Assembly (NCBI GenBank): GCA_030425045.1 | Contig: JAUHVL010000032.1 | Span: forward strand, 1 to 39,510 | From: a bacterium | Lineage (GTDB): Bacteria > Bdellovibrionota > Bacteriovoracia > Bacteriovoracales > Bacteriovoracaceae | Length of the DNA: 39,510 nucleotides | Direction: 5' to 3' | Shown here: piece after piece, positions 24,235-33,552 of the stretch | Layout of the letters: each line of letters opens with the position of its first letter | Position numbering within the stretch: the stretch's first letter is position 1 | The notes under the pieces: model-generated | The model's input: only the letters and a program-made list of their open reading frames with translations | What the model was told of the DNA's origin: nothing | Databases searched by the model: none | Made by a program: the position numbers and the translations under genes

Positions 24235-27200
24235 ATGAAAAAGCTAATTTTGAACAGAGTTCTACAGACAGCTATCTTATCTTCTTTATTCCTTATGGGG
24301 TGTATGCCCGATTCGGTGACAAAATTTAAAGAGGATACTCCAACAAAAGAGACAACTACTTCCTCTTCTAGTGGAAGTAGTAGTTCTAGTGATTCAAGTA
24401 GTGAAACAACATCAACGACAATTACATCATTTAATTATTACCAACAAAATGGTGATCAACTTATTTTAAAATTAAAAGATCCGGATAAACTGGCGGGCTT
24501 CACCGTTGGTGACACACTTTATGTTTCGACAACCTTTCCAGTTGATTCAGGAAAAGGTGAGCTTTCTATTGTCAGTATCGATACTGATCGAAAAGAAATG
24601 TTAGTCAGTATTGCCAGTGCTGGTTCAGGTCTTTTTGTTGAACCAGAAGACTTTATCGATAACTGTGGAACTGGTTTTGCAAGTTGTGCTCTGGGTGCTT
24701 CAAGTGCAGCTGTTATTGAAACAGCATCTTTTTATCTCGATAGAACCGATACCAGTGCCTCTCTAACGAGAACTCCAACAACATCACCAGCTTCAGCATC
24801 TGATTGGGTTTACTCAGTTGATCCCCCAATTGATCTTGGAATGAGTTTTAATACCACAACCGGTGTTATCTCTATGCCCGTTGTTCCTTTTCTCGCTCCA
24901 GAGCTAGAAAATGAAATTTATACTATTACACTTACTAATGGTAATAATGAAACACGTGAAGTATCAATCTCTTTAACTACTTTAAAGTCTAATCAGTTCA
25001 CCCTCGCTTATGACTACTCTGCAAATCAAAGACTTGTCTTAGAGGTTGAGGATGCTTCTGGTTTTAATTTTGACGATGATGTTACTGATGGTAATAATGT
25101 CATTTACTCTTGTACTAGCGAACTCTTTTCAGCTTGTGATGCTGATGACGAGTATGTCGGTATCGGAGAAATTTATTATGTCGATACTTCAACTGACCCT
25201 CATCAAGTCTTTATCTCAATTGATAGTACAGCTGCTCCACCAGCTGACACTGACGCTACAAATGAGAGAGATTTTTATAGTCAATACTATATTCATGCAG
25301 ATGATGGCTCTTTTTCTACTCAGATTTCAGCAGAGCCTATCAGGCTTTTTAACTCAGGCGATACTGTATCTCTGAATGCTACTTTAACTCCTGCCACTGC
25401 TGGTGAAACTTACTCTACCACTCCAGGACTTAGTGATGGACTCGCGATTAACTCATCAACAGGTGAAATAACCAATTCAGGTACCATTGGTTCAAGAGTT
25501 ACTGAAGAAGAAGGACTTATTAGTGTTGTGGCCAAAGATAGTAATGGTCAAACACTAGCATCAAAAAGTTTACGTTTTAGAGTTGTGGATGCACCTACAG
25601 CTTTAAGTTATGAACAACTCTCTCCTATTGAATATATAATTGGTGATGATATTACGAAAAATAAACCAGTCGTTACAGGTCTTCCCGAAGACTCTAAAAC
25701 CGTCTATTACGCAATCGATGCGACTCTACCTTCTGGTTTATCATTTGATGTAACAAAAGGAGAAATAGAAGGTACTCCAGTGGCTTATGATGCAGGGACA
25801 ACCTATACCATTTCTGCTTATCATCCTTTTTCATCTGCGACGACTTTTGATACCTATGCGATGAATATCACCACGGCTTCATCTATAGCCTCGATTTTTG
25901 TCAGACAAGGTCTTGGGGACAAGTTGAGAATTGAAGTAAGTGATATTACGCCATTCTCACTTGGTGAAAATATTTCAACACCAACAGGCGCTCAAGCCTT
26001 GATCGATTATATCGATGTGACAAATAAAGTTCTTTTTGTCACGGTAACAAATGCAGCACTTACGGGAAGTGATGTTTTCAAAAAAGATGACAATATCGAC
26101 AACACGGGAAGTTTTGTTGCTGCGGCAACGGCCATTACCAAAGTTGTTCACGAATTTAAAACAACAGATGATCTCACTGGTGGAATAGCTAGTGATATTT
26201 ACGATAGTGGTGGAAGTGTTGTTTCACTCGTTGGTGCTGAAACTGTATCTTATTCCATTTCTCCGGCCCTACCAACGGATTTAACTTTTAGTGCAGCTGC
26301 AGGAACAATTACAGGCAATAGTGCCTCTGGTCAGTCAATTATGAATGAAACAGAGTACACTATCTCTGTTACCAACGCGATTGGTGAAACTGATTCTGTT
26401 ACTTATAATATGGTGATCTCTGAAACTCCAACCGATGTCAGTGTTGCCTCACTACAATATATTCCTGTTAATGCTGTTTCTAACACAAGGTTCTTTAAGG
26501 GAATGTTTATATCAAGTGAAAATGGTAGTTTTGGTAAAGTTATTGACCTCTACGAAAATGGTTCAGGACAGATTGAAGGGATCTATGCTTTTTTCTCTGG
26601 AACAATTGCCGCCGACGAAGGTATTGATAACGAAACTCCCTACTTCTCTGCTGAAACAACGAAAAAGAACTGGGGATTTGTTTACGTAAGTGCCATCGAT
26701 AATTTTACCGTAAGTGGATCCATTTCTAATACCGATGATATTGCTGGAACGATTTTAGCAATCGCTCCCGAAACAGCTGGTGCCGTGACTGGTCCCGGTA
26801 GACTTTTAGTTGAGTTTGCCGTTGTGGGACAAAGTTTTACCTCTGGTGACTCCGTTGATAACGCTGCTACATTCTCTGCACAGGAGGCTCTCGTTTCGAG
26901 TGTCTCAGATAAACTTGAGGCCAATGTTGTGCTCACCATAGCGGACTCATCGAACTTTCCTATTGGTACCTACGTATCAACGGACTCTGGAGCAGCTAGC
27001 CCAGCGATTGGTCTTGTTGTTTTTAACGATGAGATTAATGAAAAACTCTTTGTCAGAACAATTTCAGGACAGTTTGCCGATGGCGATCTTTTAGATAATG
27101 AAAGAACTCATGATTCAACTGTCGATACTATTGCAACAGTTGAAGCTCTAAATTTAGAACTGACTATTCCAAATGATACAGACCTCGTTGCAGGTGAAAA

Positions 27201-29556
27201 TGCTACTTTCGATTCAGGGGCAACTCATCAAGCAGCGGCTTCTTTTAATTATGATCCAGATACTTCTGATACGGCTTATTTTGTAGAGGTTCATAGTGGT
27301 ATTGTAGAAAATAGTGATACCATTGATGATGCCAATCCTTATGTTGCCTCTGAGCAAACAGTATCACTAGTAGAGCATGACCATCACTTTAAAGGTTATG
27401 TTGGATCTTTTATGACCCTTAATACTTATGTGAGAGGAACGGTCACCGAATACAGTGTTTCTCCTAGTCTTCCTAATGGTCTGACTCTTGATACGGCAAC
27501 AGGATTAATTTCAGGTAGCCCGACAGAGAACAAAACAAGAACAACTTATACGATAACAGCAAGAAATGGTGCCGAGACAGCAACTCATACATTTTCAATG
27601 GCCATTCATTCACAATTTAGAGTGACAAATGGAACCGCCAATACCTCTTCTTATATTTTAAGAAAGCAAGGTCAAGGAAATGAAACCACAAGTTGTCGTG
27701 TTAATAGTATGCAAATTGATGGATCGACAGCACAAGATGGTATTAACGATATCGTTTGTATCATGGACGCTGGTGAAGCCGATTTATTTTACAAAGGTGT
27801 TCAGTTTAATGTCACATCTAGTGCAGGTCTTTGTGAGTATGTTAATTATGAGCCATATTCATTTAACAGATTCCCAGTCCTCACTTCTGCTACGACTTAT
27901 TATGAATTTAGTGGGGATATTTCTGGATGTACTACTTTAACTGGTGACGGAGTATTAACCGCTGCTGCTGGAACTGCAAGTACACTAAACACACCATTAG
28001 TTTCTGGTGATGTAGAAGATAATGGTATTATAACGGCCAATGCTCTTGGAGCTGGTTCGACATTTGAAACAGGAAAAATATATTGTCGCTCTGGAAATGG
28101 TTGTGACTCTAATAATTATAATGAGACAAGTATTCAATGTATTGGTGATCACAGCACAGCAAATTCAGACTTTCCAAATTGTGATGAAGGTTCTACGACG
28201 AAATATATTTACACTATCACAGATGATGGCTCTGGTAATTGTAACTCAGTTTTAACAACCGAAACGACAGACTGTACCGGAACAAGATCGTCGTGTATGG
28301 GTGGTCCTATTCTAGACTCTGGTATTTCTGATGTTACAAGCACAAGTGGAACGACATTATCTGCTTTTACAGGTCTTTCGAATCAAGCTTATACGGTTGG
28401 AGATAGTACTGCTGTGGATACAACTTATGGTTATCTTCCTTCATCAAACGTGTATTGGGCAAACTTCTCTTTTATGGAGGGAATCGCGCTTGATAATAGT
28501 AACTTTATTTTAAATGCCAATAACTGGTCTGCTGCAGAAACAAAGACAAGTGGTGCTGCCACTTTAGGTATCAGTCCGATTGAAGGTCTTAACACGAATA
28601 AGTTTTATACCTACGAATGTCTTGACTCTTCTTTTAACACCAAGGCAAGGATTAGAATTGCCGTAAGAGATTGGGATAGAGACTTCGCACCGAACACAAG
28701 TAATTATAATACTGATGTTTTAGATAATAGCTCAGGCCTAGTCGATGATACATCTAATGAATGTTTTGGTTCGACCTGTGATACGGTTCAAGACTGGGAT
28801 TCATTACCGACAGTGGCCGTAAGTTCAACGCCAGCTGATACGGTTGATATCACTGCTGGCTCTGCTAACGTTTCATCAAATGGTGGCGGAGGAGATTTCC
28901 TAACGTCACTCTTCCCTGGATACGTCTTGAGAATTGATGGAGTAACTTATACCGTTGAGTCTGTAACTGATAATGATAACTTTGTTCTGACAACAAATGC
29001 TCAAACAACGGCCACAGGTGCAACTGTAAATGTCCTACTTGGACGTACACTTGAGTCTGTGCCAGATCTCGATCCTGTTTATGTCGCTTCTTTCACAGCA
29101 AGTGTAACCAATGGAAGTGCAACCATTACAGCAAGTGCAAATGTTACTTCTGAGATTGAAGCAGGAAGTTTAATTAATATCGCAGGATATAGTTATATCG
29201 TCTCTTCAATTGCCGGTGACAACGTCACTGTTACGCTAGAAAGTGATGTTCTTTCAGCGACAGGAGCTGGCCAAGAAGTAAAAATCTATATGGGAACAGG
29301 AGCGGCCATCACTGTCGCAGCAGCTGATACTGTTGACCTCTCAAAAGACTCATCAATCATTACTTCTAATGGTGGTACTGGTAGTTTTACCACTGAAATA
29401 ACTGTCGGGTCTCTTGTTAGTATTGGTGGTGTGATTTACACTGTCAGACAAGTTGATAGCGATGACCAATTTAGAGTGACTGTACCTGCTCCAGCGGCAG
29501 CGACAGGGGCGACGATGACAATTCTTAGAGGGATTCCATTTCCAATGGCGCGCTAA
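24235..29556 (+). CDS. Giant modular surface lipoprotein (1773 aa) with putative-Ig repeats
   Basis: A lipoprotein signal peptide ends in 'LFLMGC' (Cys23), followed by a Thr/Ser linker to about residue 60. The body alternates two module types. One is a He_PIG-like Ig repeat ('LPNGLTLDTATGLISGSP' is the clearest; at least five variants). The other is a beta-rich unit with 'VGDTLYVS...', 'EKLFVRTISGQFADGDLLDN' and similar. A Cys-containing region follows (about 1140-1450). Three tandem ~75-residue repeats end the protein (about 28816-29040, 29078-29302, 29305-29532; core 'GSLVSIGGVIYTVRQVDSDD'). Such architecture suggests a long cell-surface adhesin or fibre; no enzymatic motif is seen. The stop codon lies in the target duplication of the IS element. 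Confidence 0.88.
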   Translation: MKKLILNRVLQTAILSSLFLMGCMPDSVTKFKEDTPTKETTTSSSSGSSSSSDSSSETTSTTITSFNYYQQNGDQLILKLKDPDKLAGFTVGDTLYVSTTFPVDSGKGELSIVSIDTDRKEMLVSIASAGSGLFVEPEDFIDNCGTGFASCALGASSAAVIETASFYLDRTDTSASLTRTPTTSPASASDWVYSVDPPIDLGMSFNTTTGVISMPVVPFLAPELENEIYTITLTNGNNETREVSISLTTLKSNQFTLAYDYSANQRLVLEVEDASGFNFDDDVTDGNNVIYSCTSELFSACDADDEYVGIGEIYYVDTSTDPHQVFISIDSTAAPPADTDATNERDFYSQYYIHADDGSFSTQISAEPIRLFNSGDTVSLNATLTPATAGETYSTTPGLSDGLAINSSTGEITNSGTIGSRVTEEEGLISVVAKDSNGQTLASKSLRFRVVDAPTALSYEQLSPIEYIIGDDITKNKPVVTGLPEDSKTVYYAIDATLPSGLSFDVTKGEIEGTPVAYDAGTTYTISAYHPFSSATTFDTYAMNITTASSIASIFVRQGLGDKLRIEVSDITPFSLGENISTPTGAQALIDYIDVTNKVLFVTVTNAALTGSDVFKKDDNIDNTGSFVAAATAITKVVHEFKTTDDLTGGIASDIYDSGGSVVSLVGAETVSYSISPALPTDLTFSAAAGTITGNSASGQSIMNETEYTISVTNAIGETDSVTYNMVISETPTDVSVASLQYIPVNAVSNTRFFKGMFISSENGSFGKVIDLYENGSGQIEGIYAFFSGTIAADEGIDNETPYFSAETTKKNWGFVYVSAIDNFTVSGSISNTDDIAGTILAIAPETAGAVTGPGRLLVEFAVVGQSFTSGDSVDNAATFSAQEALVSSVSDKLEANVVLTIADSSNFPIGTYVSTDSGAASPAIGLVVFNDEINEKLFVRTISGQFADGDLLDNERTHDSTVDTIATVEALNLELTIPNDTDLVAGENATFDSGATHQAAASFNYDPDTSDTAYFVEVHSGIVENSDTIDDANPYVASEQTVSLVEHDHHFKGYVGSFMTLNTYVRGTVTEYSVSPSLPNGLTLDTATGLISGSPTENKTRTTYTITARNGAETATHTFSMAIHSQFRVTNGTANTSSYILRKQGQGNETTSCRVNSMQIDGSTAQDGINDIVCIMDAGEADLFYKGVQFNVTSSAGLCEYVNYEPYSFNRFPVLTSATTYYEFSGDISGCTTLTGDGVLTAAAGTASTLNTPLVSGDVEDNGIITANALGAGSTFETGKIYCRSGNGCDSNNYNETSIQCIGDHSTANSDFPNCDEGSTTKYIYTITDDGSGNCNSVLTTETTDCTGTRSSCMGGPILDSGISDVTSTSGTTLSAFTGLSNQAYTVGDSTAVDTTYGYLPSSNVYWANFSFMEGIALDNSNFILNANNWSAAETKTSGAATLGISPIEGLNTNKFYTYECLDSSFNTKARIRIAVRDWDRDFAPNTSNYNTDVLDNSSGLVDDTSNECFGSTCDTVQDWDSLPTVAVSSTPADTVDITAGSANVSSNGGGGDFLTSLFPGYVLRIDGVTYTVESVTDNDNFVLTTNAQTTATGATVNVLLGRTLESVPDLDPVYVASFTASVTNGSATITASANVTSEIEAGSLINIAGYSYIVSSIAGDNVTVTLESDVLSATGAGQEVKIYMGTGAAITVAAADTVDLSKDSSIITSNGGTGSFTTEITVGSLVSIGGVIYTVRQVDSDDQFRVTVPAPAAATGATMTILRGIPFPMAR

Positions 29557-29562
29557 TTTTTT
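29554..29562. repeat. Left 9-bp target-site duplication of the IS element
   Basis: TAATTTTTT directly abuts the left inverted repeat and is repeated exactly at 30563-30571. Its first three bases are the stop codon of the giant lipoprotein gene. Confidence 0.88.
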
Positions 29563-30562
29563 AAAACTGCTGGAGCTAATTGGATACAGAACAGTTGAAA
29601 ATGGAAGGTCTTTTCACTCCATCAATCCTTTGATTGTGATAAAAAGAATAGATATGAAGTAGGTCTAGAAGTCTTTCTATTTTTTTAGTCGTACACCACG
29701 TTCTTCTTGTTAGTCTTTTGATATTGTCGCGAATCATTGCAGCTGTTTGATTGAGGCAAAATAGCGGATCAAAACCGCCTTTTTTCATTTCACCTTGACC
29801 AATAATAGCAGATTTTCTTCCTTTAAAAGTCATATGTTTTACTTGCTTAAAATATCGCCTAATTTGATTTGGATAATGATGTGATTCATCACTGAAAAAG
29901 GTGGCATGAGGACAAGAGATCCTTTTTAAATGCCTAAACAATCTATTTAATGCTTTCTTTCTTTCACATTTTCTAAAACCATATTTCTTTTTACTGATTT
30001 GCGCTAAATGCCCCTTAGCTGCTATTTTACCGACATCTACGAATAGAATACGCCTAGTTCTTTTTTCGACTGCTAATGGAATCGTTAATGGTTTAAGTTT
30101 GGTATGCTCAAAGGTTTCCATCTCATCAAAAACAACTTCAGATACCGTTGATGTAAAACTTCTTAAGTGTTTTTTTGCACAAATTCCAAAACGCGTAATT
30201 CTTCTTGCAATCGTTTGTGGGTCAACTGCCAAAACATGGGCACAGCCTTTTTGAGACATACCTTTAGCTAGCATTCTAAAAACTGACTGATTGATTCTTC
30301 TTTTTCTCAACCGATAATCAAAAGAACTTGTTTGTGTAGAAAAATCTCTACCACAGTTGCGACAATTGAAGCGTTGAATTTTTAGACCATCTGAAGCTCT
30401 AATATAGAAACCACGCTTAACGATATCCGTATTAAAATGACAATGAGGACACATACTTACTCCTTTAGATAAAAGAAATAAGATTTAACTTTTAAGTTTT
30501 TAAAATGATTTAACTATCTATTAATAGTTCTTTTTTGATATCCAATTAAAGCCAGCAGTTTT
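29563..30562 (-). mobile_element. IS1-like insertion sequence, 1000 bp
   Basis: The element is bounded by 24-bp inverted repeats (29563-29586 and 30539-30562). Both begin AAAACTGCTGG and end TAATTGGATA, differing only at positions 12-14 (21 of 24 identical). It is flanked by 9-bp direct repeats TAATTTTTT. Size, repeat length and 9-bp duplication fit the IS1 family; IS1595 is a less likely alternative (8-bp duplications). The single transposase gene is intact, so the element may still be active. It sits exactly between the convergent lipoprotein and ampG genes. Confidence 0.93.
29576..30454 (-). CDS. IS1-like transposase, single ORF
   Basis: The 292-residue protein starts at an ATG with a strong AAAGGAG. 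An N-terminal zinc ribbon has two CxxC pairs ('CPHCHF' and 'CRNCGRDFS'), then a helix-turn-helix region ('GMSQKGCAHVLAVDPQTIAR'). A DDE-type catalytic domain has likely acidic residues in 'FDEMETFEH' and 'FFSDESHHY', and 'RLTRRTWCTTKKIERLLDLL' near the end recalls IS1 InsB. IS1 of E. coli makes InsAB' by frameshifting, but here both parts are already one frame. The stop codon lies inside the left inverted repeat. No frameshift or stop interrupts it. Confidence 0.9.
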   Translation of the reverse strand: MCPHCHFNTDIVKRGFYIRASDGLKIQRFNCRNCGRDFSTQTSSFDYRLRKRRINQSVFRMLAKGMSQKGCAHVLAVDPQTIARRITRFGICAKKHLRSFTSTVSEVVFDEMETFEHTKLKPLTIPLAVEKRTRRILFVDVGKIAAKGHLAQISKKKYGFRKCERKKALNRLFRHLKRISCPHATFFSDESHHYPNQIRRYFKQVKHMTFKGRKSAIIGQGEMKKGGFDPLFCLNQTAAMIRDNIKRLTRRTWCTTKKIERLLDLLHIYSFYHNQRIDGVKRPSIFNCSVSN

Positions 30563-31773
30563 TAATTTTTTTCAGACCAGGGAACGATTTTAAACAATAA
30601 AATCATCCCTGGGATGGCAATCAACGTACAAAAGATAAAAAAGAACCACCAACCCCATAACTCAGCGAGATAGCCTGTTGGTGCCGAAAGAATCGTTCTT
30701 GGGATTCCAATTAAACTGGTTAAAAGAGCATATTGAGTGGCCGTAAACTTCTTATTGGTTTGTGTCGCCATATAAGCGAGAAAAGCCGCTGTCCCCGTCC
30801 CCCCAGTGAAGTTTTCAAAACCGATGATAAAAGAAAGCCAACCAAGGTGAGGTCCCGTACTGACAAGAATTGAAAAGCATGCCGTTGATATGGCCTGAAG
30901 AAAACCAAAAATATAAAGACATTTCGAGATCCCTAATCTCAAAGTTAGCGCTCCCCCTACCGCCATACCAATAAGATTAGAGGCAAGCCCAGAGCCTTTG
31001 GCCACCACTCCAATTTGTGTTTTGGTAAATCCAATATCTTGATAAAAAGGCATCGTCATCGCCGAGGCCATGGTATCCCCTAGCTTATAAAAAAGAATAA
31101 AAAGCAAAATAAGTAGTGATCCATGACGAGAAAAGAACTCACTAAATGGATCTATCACCGCCTCTTTAAAACTAGAAGGCGCTTGCTCTGTAACACTTGG
31201 CTCTTCTACCCAAAGTGTGGTGAGCATGGCAGGAATCATCGCTAAGGCCATAATAAAATAAACACTTCGCCAGCTTATTTGATCGGCCAAAATAAGAGCA
31301 CCTGAAGAAGATAAAATCATGGCAATTCGATAGCCGTATACATAAAGTGTCGAGCCTAACCCTAATTCTTCATCTTCTAAATACTCTCTTCTAAAAGCAT
31401 CAATGACGATATCCTGACTAGCTGAAAAGAAGGCCACTAAAACGGCAACAATAATGAGACCTGTTAAATGACTTTGAGGATTGAATAGGCCCATAGAAAA
31501 AATACTGAGACTAAGAAGAATTTGCGTTGCCATCAACCAACCTCTTCTTCTTCCTAAGATGACAAAACCGAATCGATCAAATAAAGGCGCCCAAACAAAC
31601 TTCCAAGAGTAAGGCATACCCACAAGGGTAATCAGGCCAATATTAACTAAGCTCACACTAGAATCTTTTAACCACGCTTGTAATGTCGACATGGTGAGAA
31701 GTAGAGGAAGCCCACTGGCATATCCCATAAGAAAACAAACGAGCATTTTTTTGGAAAAGATTTTTGTCAACAT
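30562..31773 (-). CDS. ampG: AmpG-type muropeptide permease (MFS)
   Basis: The 403-residue MFS protein has 12 or so hydrophobic helices. Its opening is typical of AmpG: 'FLMGYASGLPLLLTMSTLQA', then 'GMPYSWKFVWAPLFDRFG', 'GRRRGWLM' and 'ASQDIVIDAFRREYL'. AmpG imports anhydro-muropeptides for cell-wall recycling. In a predator it could also import prey peptidoglycan fragments, which is inference. The last base of its stop TAA (30562) is contributed by the IS end; before insertion the stop would have been TAG. No Shine-Dalgarno is evident before the ATG. Confidence 0.92.
   Translation of the reverse strand: MLTKIFSKKMLVCFLMGYASGLPLLLTMSTLQAWLKDSSVSLVNIGLITLVGMPYSWKFVWAPLFDRFGFVILGRRRGWLMATQILLSLSIFSMGLFNPQSHLTGLIIVAVLVAFFSASQDIVIDAFRREYLEDEELGLGSTLYVYGYRIAMILSSSGALILADQISWRSVYFIMALAMIPAMLTTLWVEEPSVTEQAPSSFKEAVIDPFSEFFSRHGSLLILLFILFYKLGDTMASAMTMPFYQDIGFTKTQIGVVAKGSGLASNLIGMAVGGALTLRLGISKCLYIFGFLQAISTACFSILVSTGPHLGWLSFIIGFENFTGGTGTAAFLAYMATQTNKKFTATQYALLTSLIGIPRTILSAPTGYLAELWGWWFFFIFCTLIAIPGMILLFKIVPWSEKN
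30563..30571. repeat. Right 9-bp target-site duplication of the IS element
   Basis: TAATTTTTT, identical to 29554-29562, directly outside the right inverted repeat. It encodes the end of AmpG on the minus strand. Confidence 0.88.
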
Positions 31774-31834
31774 GCTTAAATCATGAACGATTTAACACAT
31801 ATTTAAAAGTGTTTAACCAAAAAGCAATGAGCGG

Positions 31835-31840
31835 TATAAT
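31835..31840 (+). promoter_or_regulatory. Consensus -10 box of the small-protein gene at 31867
   Basis: A perfect TATAAT, with only a poor -35 (TTTAAC at 31812). The predicted start near 31847 gives a 20-nt leader that carries the TAGGAG ribosome site. Confidence 0.5.
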
Positions 31841-31866
31841 AATATACGTTCTAGGAGAAATGCTTG

Positions 31867-32160
31867 ATGAAAAGAAACAACTTTACGTCAAAAGGACAAG
31901 TTCAAAAGTTCGCTCGAAATATTCTTAATACCTACCAAGTCGATTTAAGCCTTATGCAACTCTCCTGTAGTACCAGAACAATCCACTTAATAGGCACTTT
32001 AGTTGGCACTGATGGTGGAGATCTCTCTGCAGAGGAAATTAATTCGATGATTACGGAGTTAAGTTTTGGAGGCCAGGTTCAAAGCACGTTGGATAATTGG
32101 GATCTTAACGGGGGAACGGCCAGAAAAATAGGCAAAAAATTTAACAATCAAGACGACTAA
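31867..32160 (+). CDS. Small cytoplasmic protein of unknown function
   Basis: The product has 97 residues and no signal peptide or membrane segment. A basic N-terminus ('MKRNNFTSKGQVQKFARNIL') leads into a region of alternating hydrophobic residues ('QLSCSTRTIHLIGTLVG') and an acidic loop ('DGGDLSAEEINSMITEL'). The strand-helix pattern vaguely recalls BON-type or small RNA-binding folds, but I cannot assign a family. AGGAG lies upstream. A TTG directly before the ATG is an alternative start. It is transcribed away from ampG. Confidence 0.7.
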   Translation: MKRNNFTSKGQVQKFARNILNTYQVDLSLMQLSCSTRTIHLIGTLVGTDGGDLSAEEINSMITELSFGGQVQSTLDNWDLNGGTARKIGKKFNNQDD

Positions 32161-32233
32161 TTTTCCTGACTCATATCATTTTTCTCATTTCAACTTCCCT
32201 TTAAAATAAGCTAAACCTAATAAGGAGAACAGT

Positions 32234-32641
32234 ATGGCATTAATGGATTGGTCAGATAAGCTTGATGTTGGGGTCGATAATATGAACCATCAACATAAAA
32301 AAATTCTTAGCCTTATGAATAACCTCTATGAAGCTTTCGAACAAAATAAAGAATTCGATCAGTTTATTTCGATTCTAGATGAGCTTAAAGATTTCACCAT
32401 CAAACATTTTGCAGAAGAAGAAGCCTATATGGAGTCGATTAATTTTGAAGGCATACAAGTACACAAGGGAATCCATCAACAGCTTTTAGAGAAATTCACC
32501 TCCAACTACCAAACAATTACAAGCGAGAGAAAACTCACACAAGAATTCTTCGATTTTTTAAAGTTCTGGTTATCGTCTCATATTCAAGGGATCGATATCA
32601 AATACGGCAAGGGATTGGTAAATAAAAACGTCGCTGTCTAA
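32234..32641 (+). CDS. Bacteriohemerythrin
   Basis: The 135-residue protein has the full hemerythrin di-iron ligand set: His21 in 'NHQHKKI', His58 and Glu62 in 'HFAEEEAYM', His77 and His81 in 'HKGIHQ', and His116 and Asp121 in 'HIQGID'. It is a stand-alone single domain that binds O2 reversibly through a di-iron centre, for storage, delivery or sensing. AAGGAG lies 6 nt before the ATG. It begins a separate unit 73 nt after the preceding gene. Confidence 0.96.
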   Translation: MALMDWSDKLDVGVDNMNHQHKKILSLMNNLYEAFEQNKEFDQFISILDELKDFTIKHFAEEEAYMESINFEGIQVHKGIHQQLLEKFTSNYQTITSERKLTQEFFDFLKFWLSSHIQGIDIKYGKGLVNKNVAV

Positions 32642-32699
32642 ACTTTAGACAGCGCTCTTTCTCCCTGTCATGGTAAGTCCTTATTATGACACTCACCTT

Positions 32700-32716
32700 T
32701 TGGCATCCAATATGCA
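32700..32716 (+). promoter_or_regulatory. Sigma-54-type -24/-12 promoter
   Basis: TTGGCATCCAATATGCA has the invariant GG (32702-32703) and GC (32714-32715) at the required 12-nt offset, close to TTGGCACG-N4-TTGCA. Transcription would start near 32727, leaving a 22-nt leader with TAGGAG before the GTG at 32749. No activator gene is in the window. Confidence 0.55.
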
Positions 32717-32748
32717 AAGTAATAGACAACTAATCTTAGGAGTTTTTT

Positions 32749-33531
32749 GTGAAAGCATATTGGATGATTTTAGCAGTCTTTTTTCTTTGTACCGGTTTTG
32801 GAACCAGCTTTGATAACAACAGTGGACATAACTTTAGAGGACTTGCTTCAGATGAGAATGCTTCGCGAATCCAAGAATTAGAAAGGACTATCTGTGATCA
32901 AAATCAGCAAATCTCTGATTTAGAATCAAGAATTGAAGAGCTTATTGCTACCAGTGAAGAAACTATCGCTGCTGTGAATGAAGCCAATGACGATGAAGAG
33001 GAAGAAGCAGAAAGTGCTGAAGAAGTTGCAGAGACGGATACAGAAGAAGAAACCGAAACTGAAGTTTCCACTCCTCAAATTGTGCTTACAGCAGGTGCTG
33101 CACAAGACCCTTCTATGATGATGTTTTTTATGATGATGCAACAACAAGCTTCTCAAATGACGATGTTTCAAGCGACCATGGCGGAAATTCAATCAACTCA
33201 ATCCGTTTTGATGGCCAATCAAGGACATATGATGAGTAATCTTAATAACGCTTATTCTATGCCTCTCATGCAGTATTCTCAATATCCATCGGTTTATAAT
33301 TTTGGAAATACTTATGGCTTTAACAACGGACTAGGTCTCGGTTCAGCAAACTCAACGAACAGTTCTACTCCTGATATAAATAGATACCCAGGGACATCTC
33401 TTTTTCATAGCATCCCTTTGAGACAATCACATATTCAAAATCAAATGAATCCAAATCATATGTTTAATTTTCTACCAGAGCCTTTGAACACTGAAACAGC
33501 GACAGATCAACCTCAAACCGTAATGATCTAG
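32749..33531 (+). CDS. Exported acidic, Met-rich protein of unknown function
   Basis: The 260-residue product starts with GTG preceded by TAGGAG. It has a signal peptide-like start (MKAYWMILAVFFLCTGFGTS), though a Cys at position 14 is not in a good lipobox. A short coiled coil follows ('RIQELERTICDQNQQISDLE'), then a Glu/Thr-rich acidic stretch (about 80-105). A Met/Gln-rich segment comes next ('PSMMMFFMMMQQQASQMTM') and an Asn/Ser/Tyr-rich low-complexity tail. No domain is recognised. It could be a surface or periplasmic filament component. A sigma-54-like promoter lies upstream. Confidence 0.72.
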   Translation: MKAYWMILAVFFLCTGFGTSFDNNSGHNFRGLASDENASRIQELERTICDQNQQISDLESRIEELIATSEETIAAVNEANDDEEEEAESAEEVAETDTEEETETEVSTPQIVLTAGAAQDPSMMMFFMMMQQQASQMTMFQATMAEIQSTQSVLMANQGHMMSNLNNAYSMPLMQYSQYPSVYNFGNTYGFNNGLGLGSANSTNSSTPDINRYPGTSLFHSIPLRQSHIQNQMNPNHMFNFLPEPLNTETATDQPQTVMI

Positions 33532-33552
33532 TCAGGTACTCACCAAAAAAAG

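Noticed and set aside
29576-30454. Programmed frameshift in the IS transposase
   Set aside because: Zinc ribbon and catalytic domain lie in one uninterrupted frame, so no frameshift is needed.
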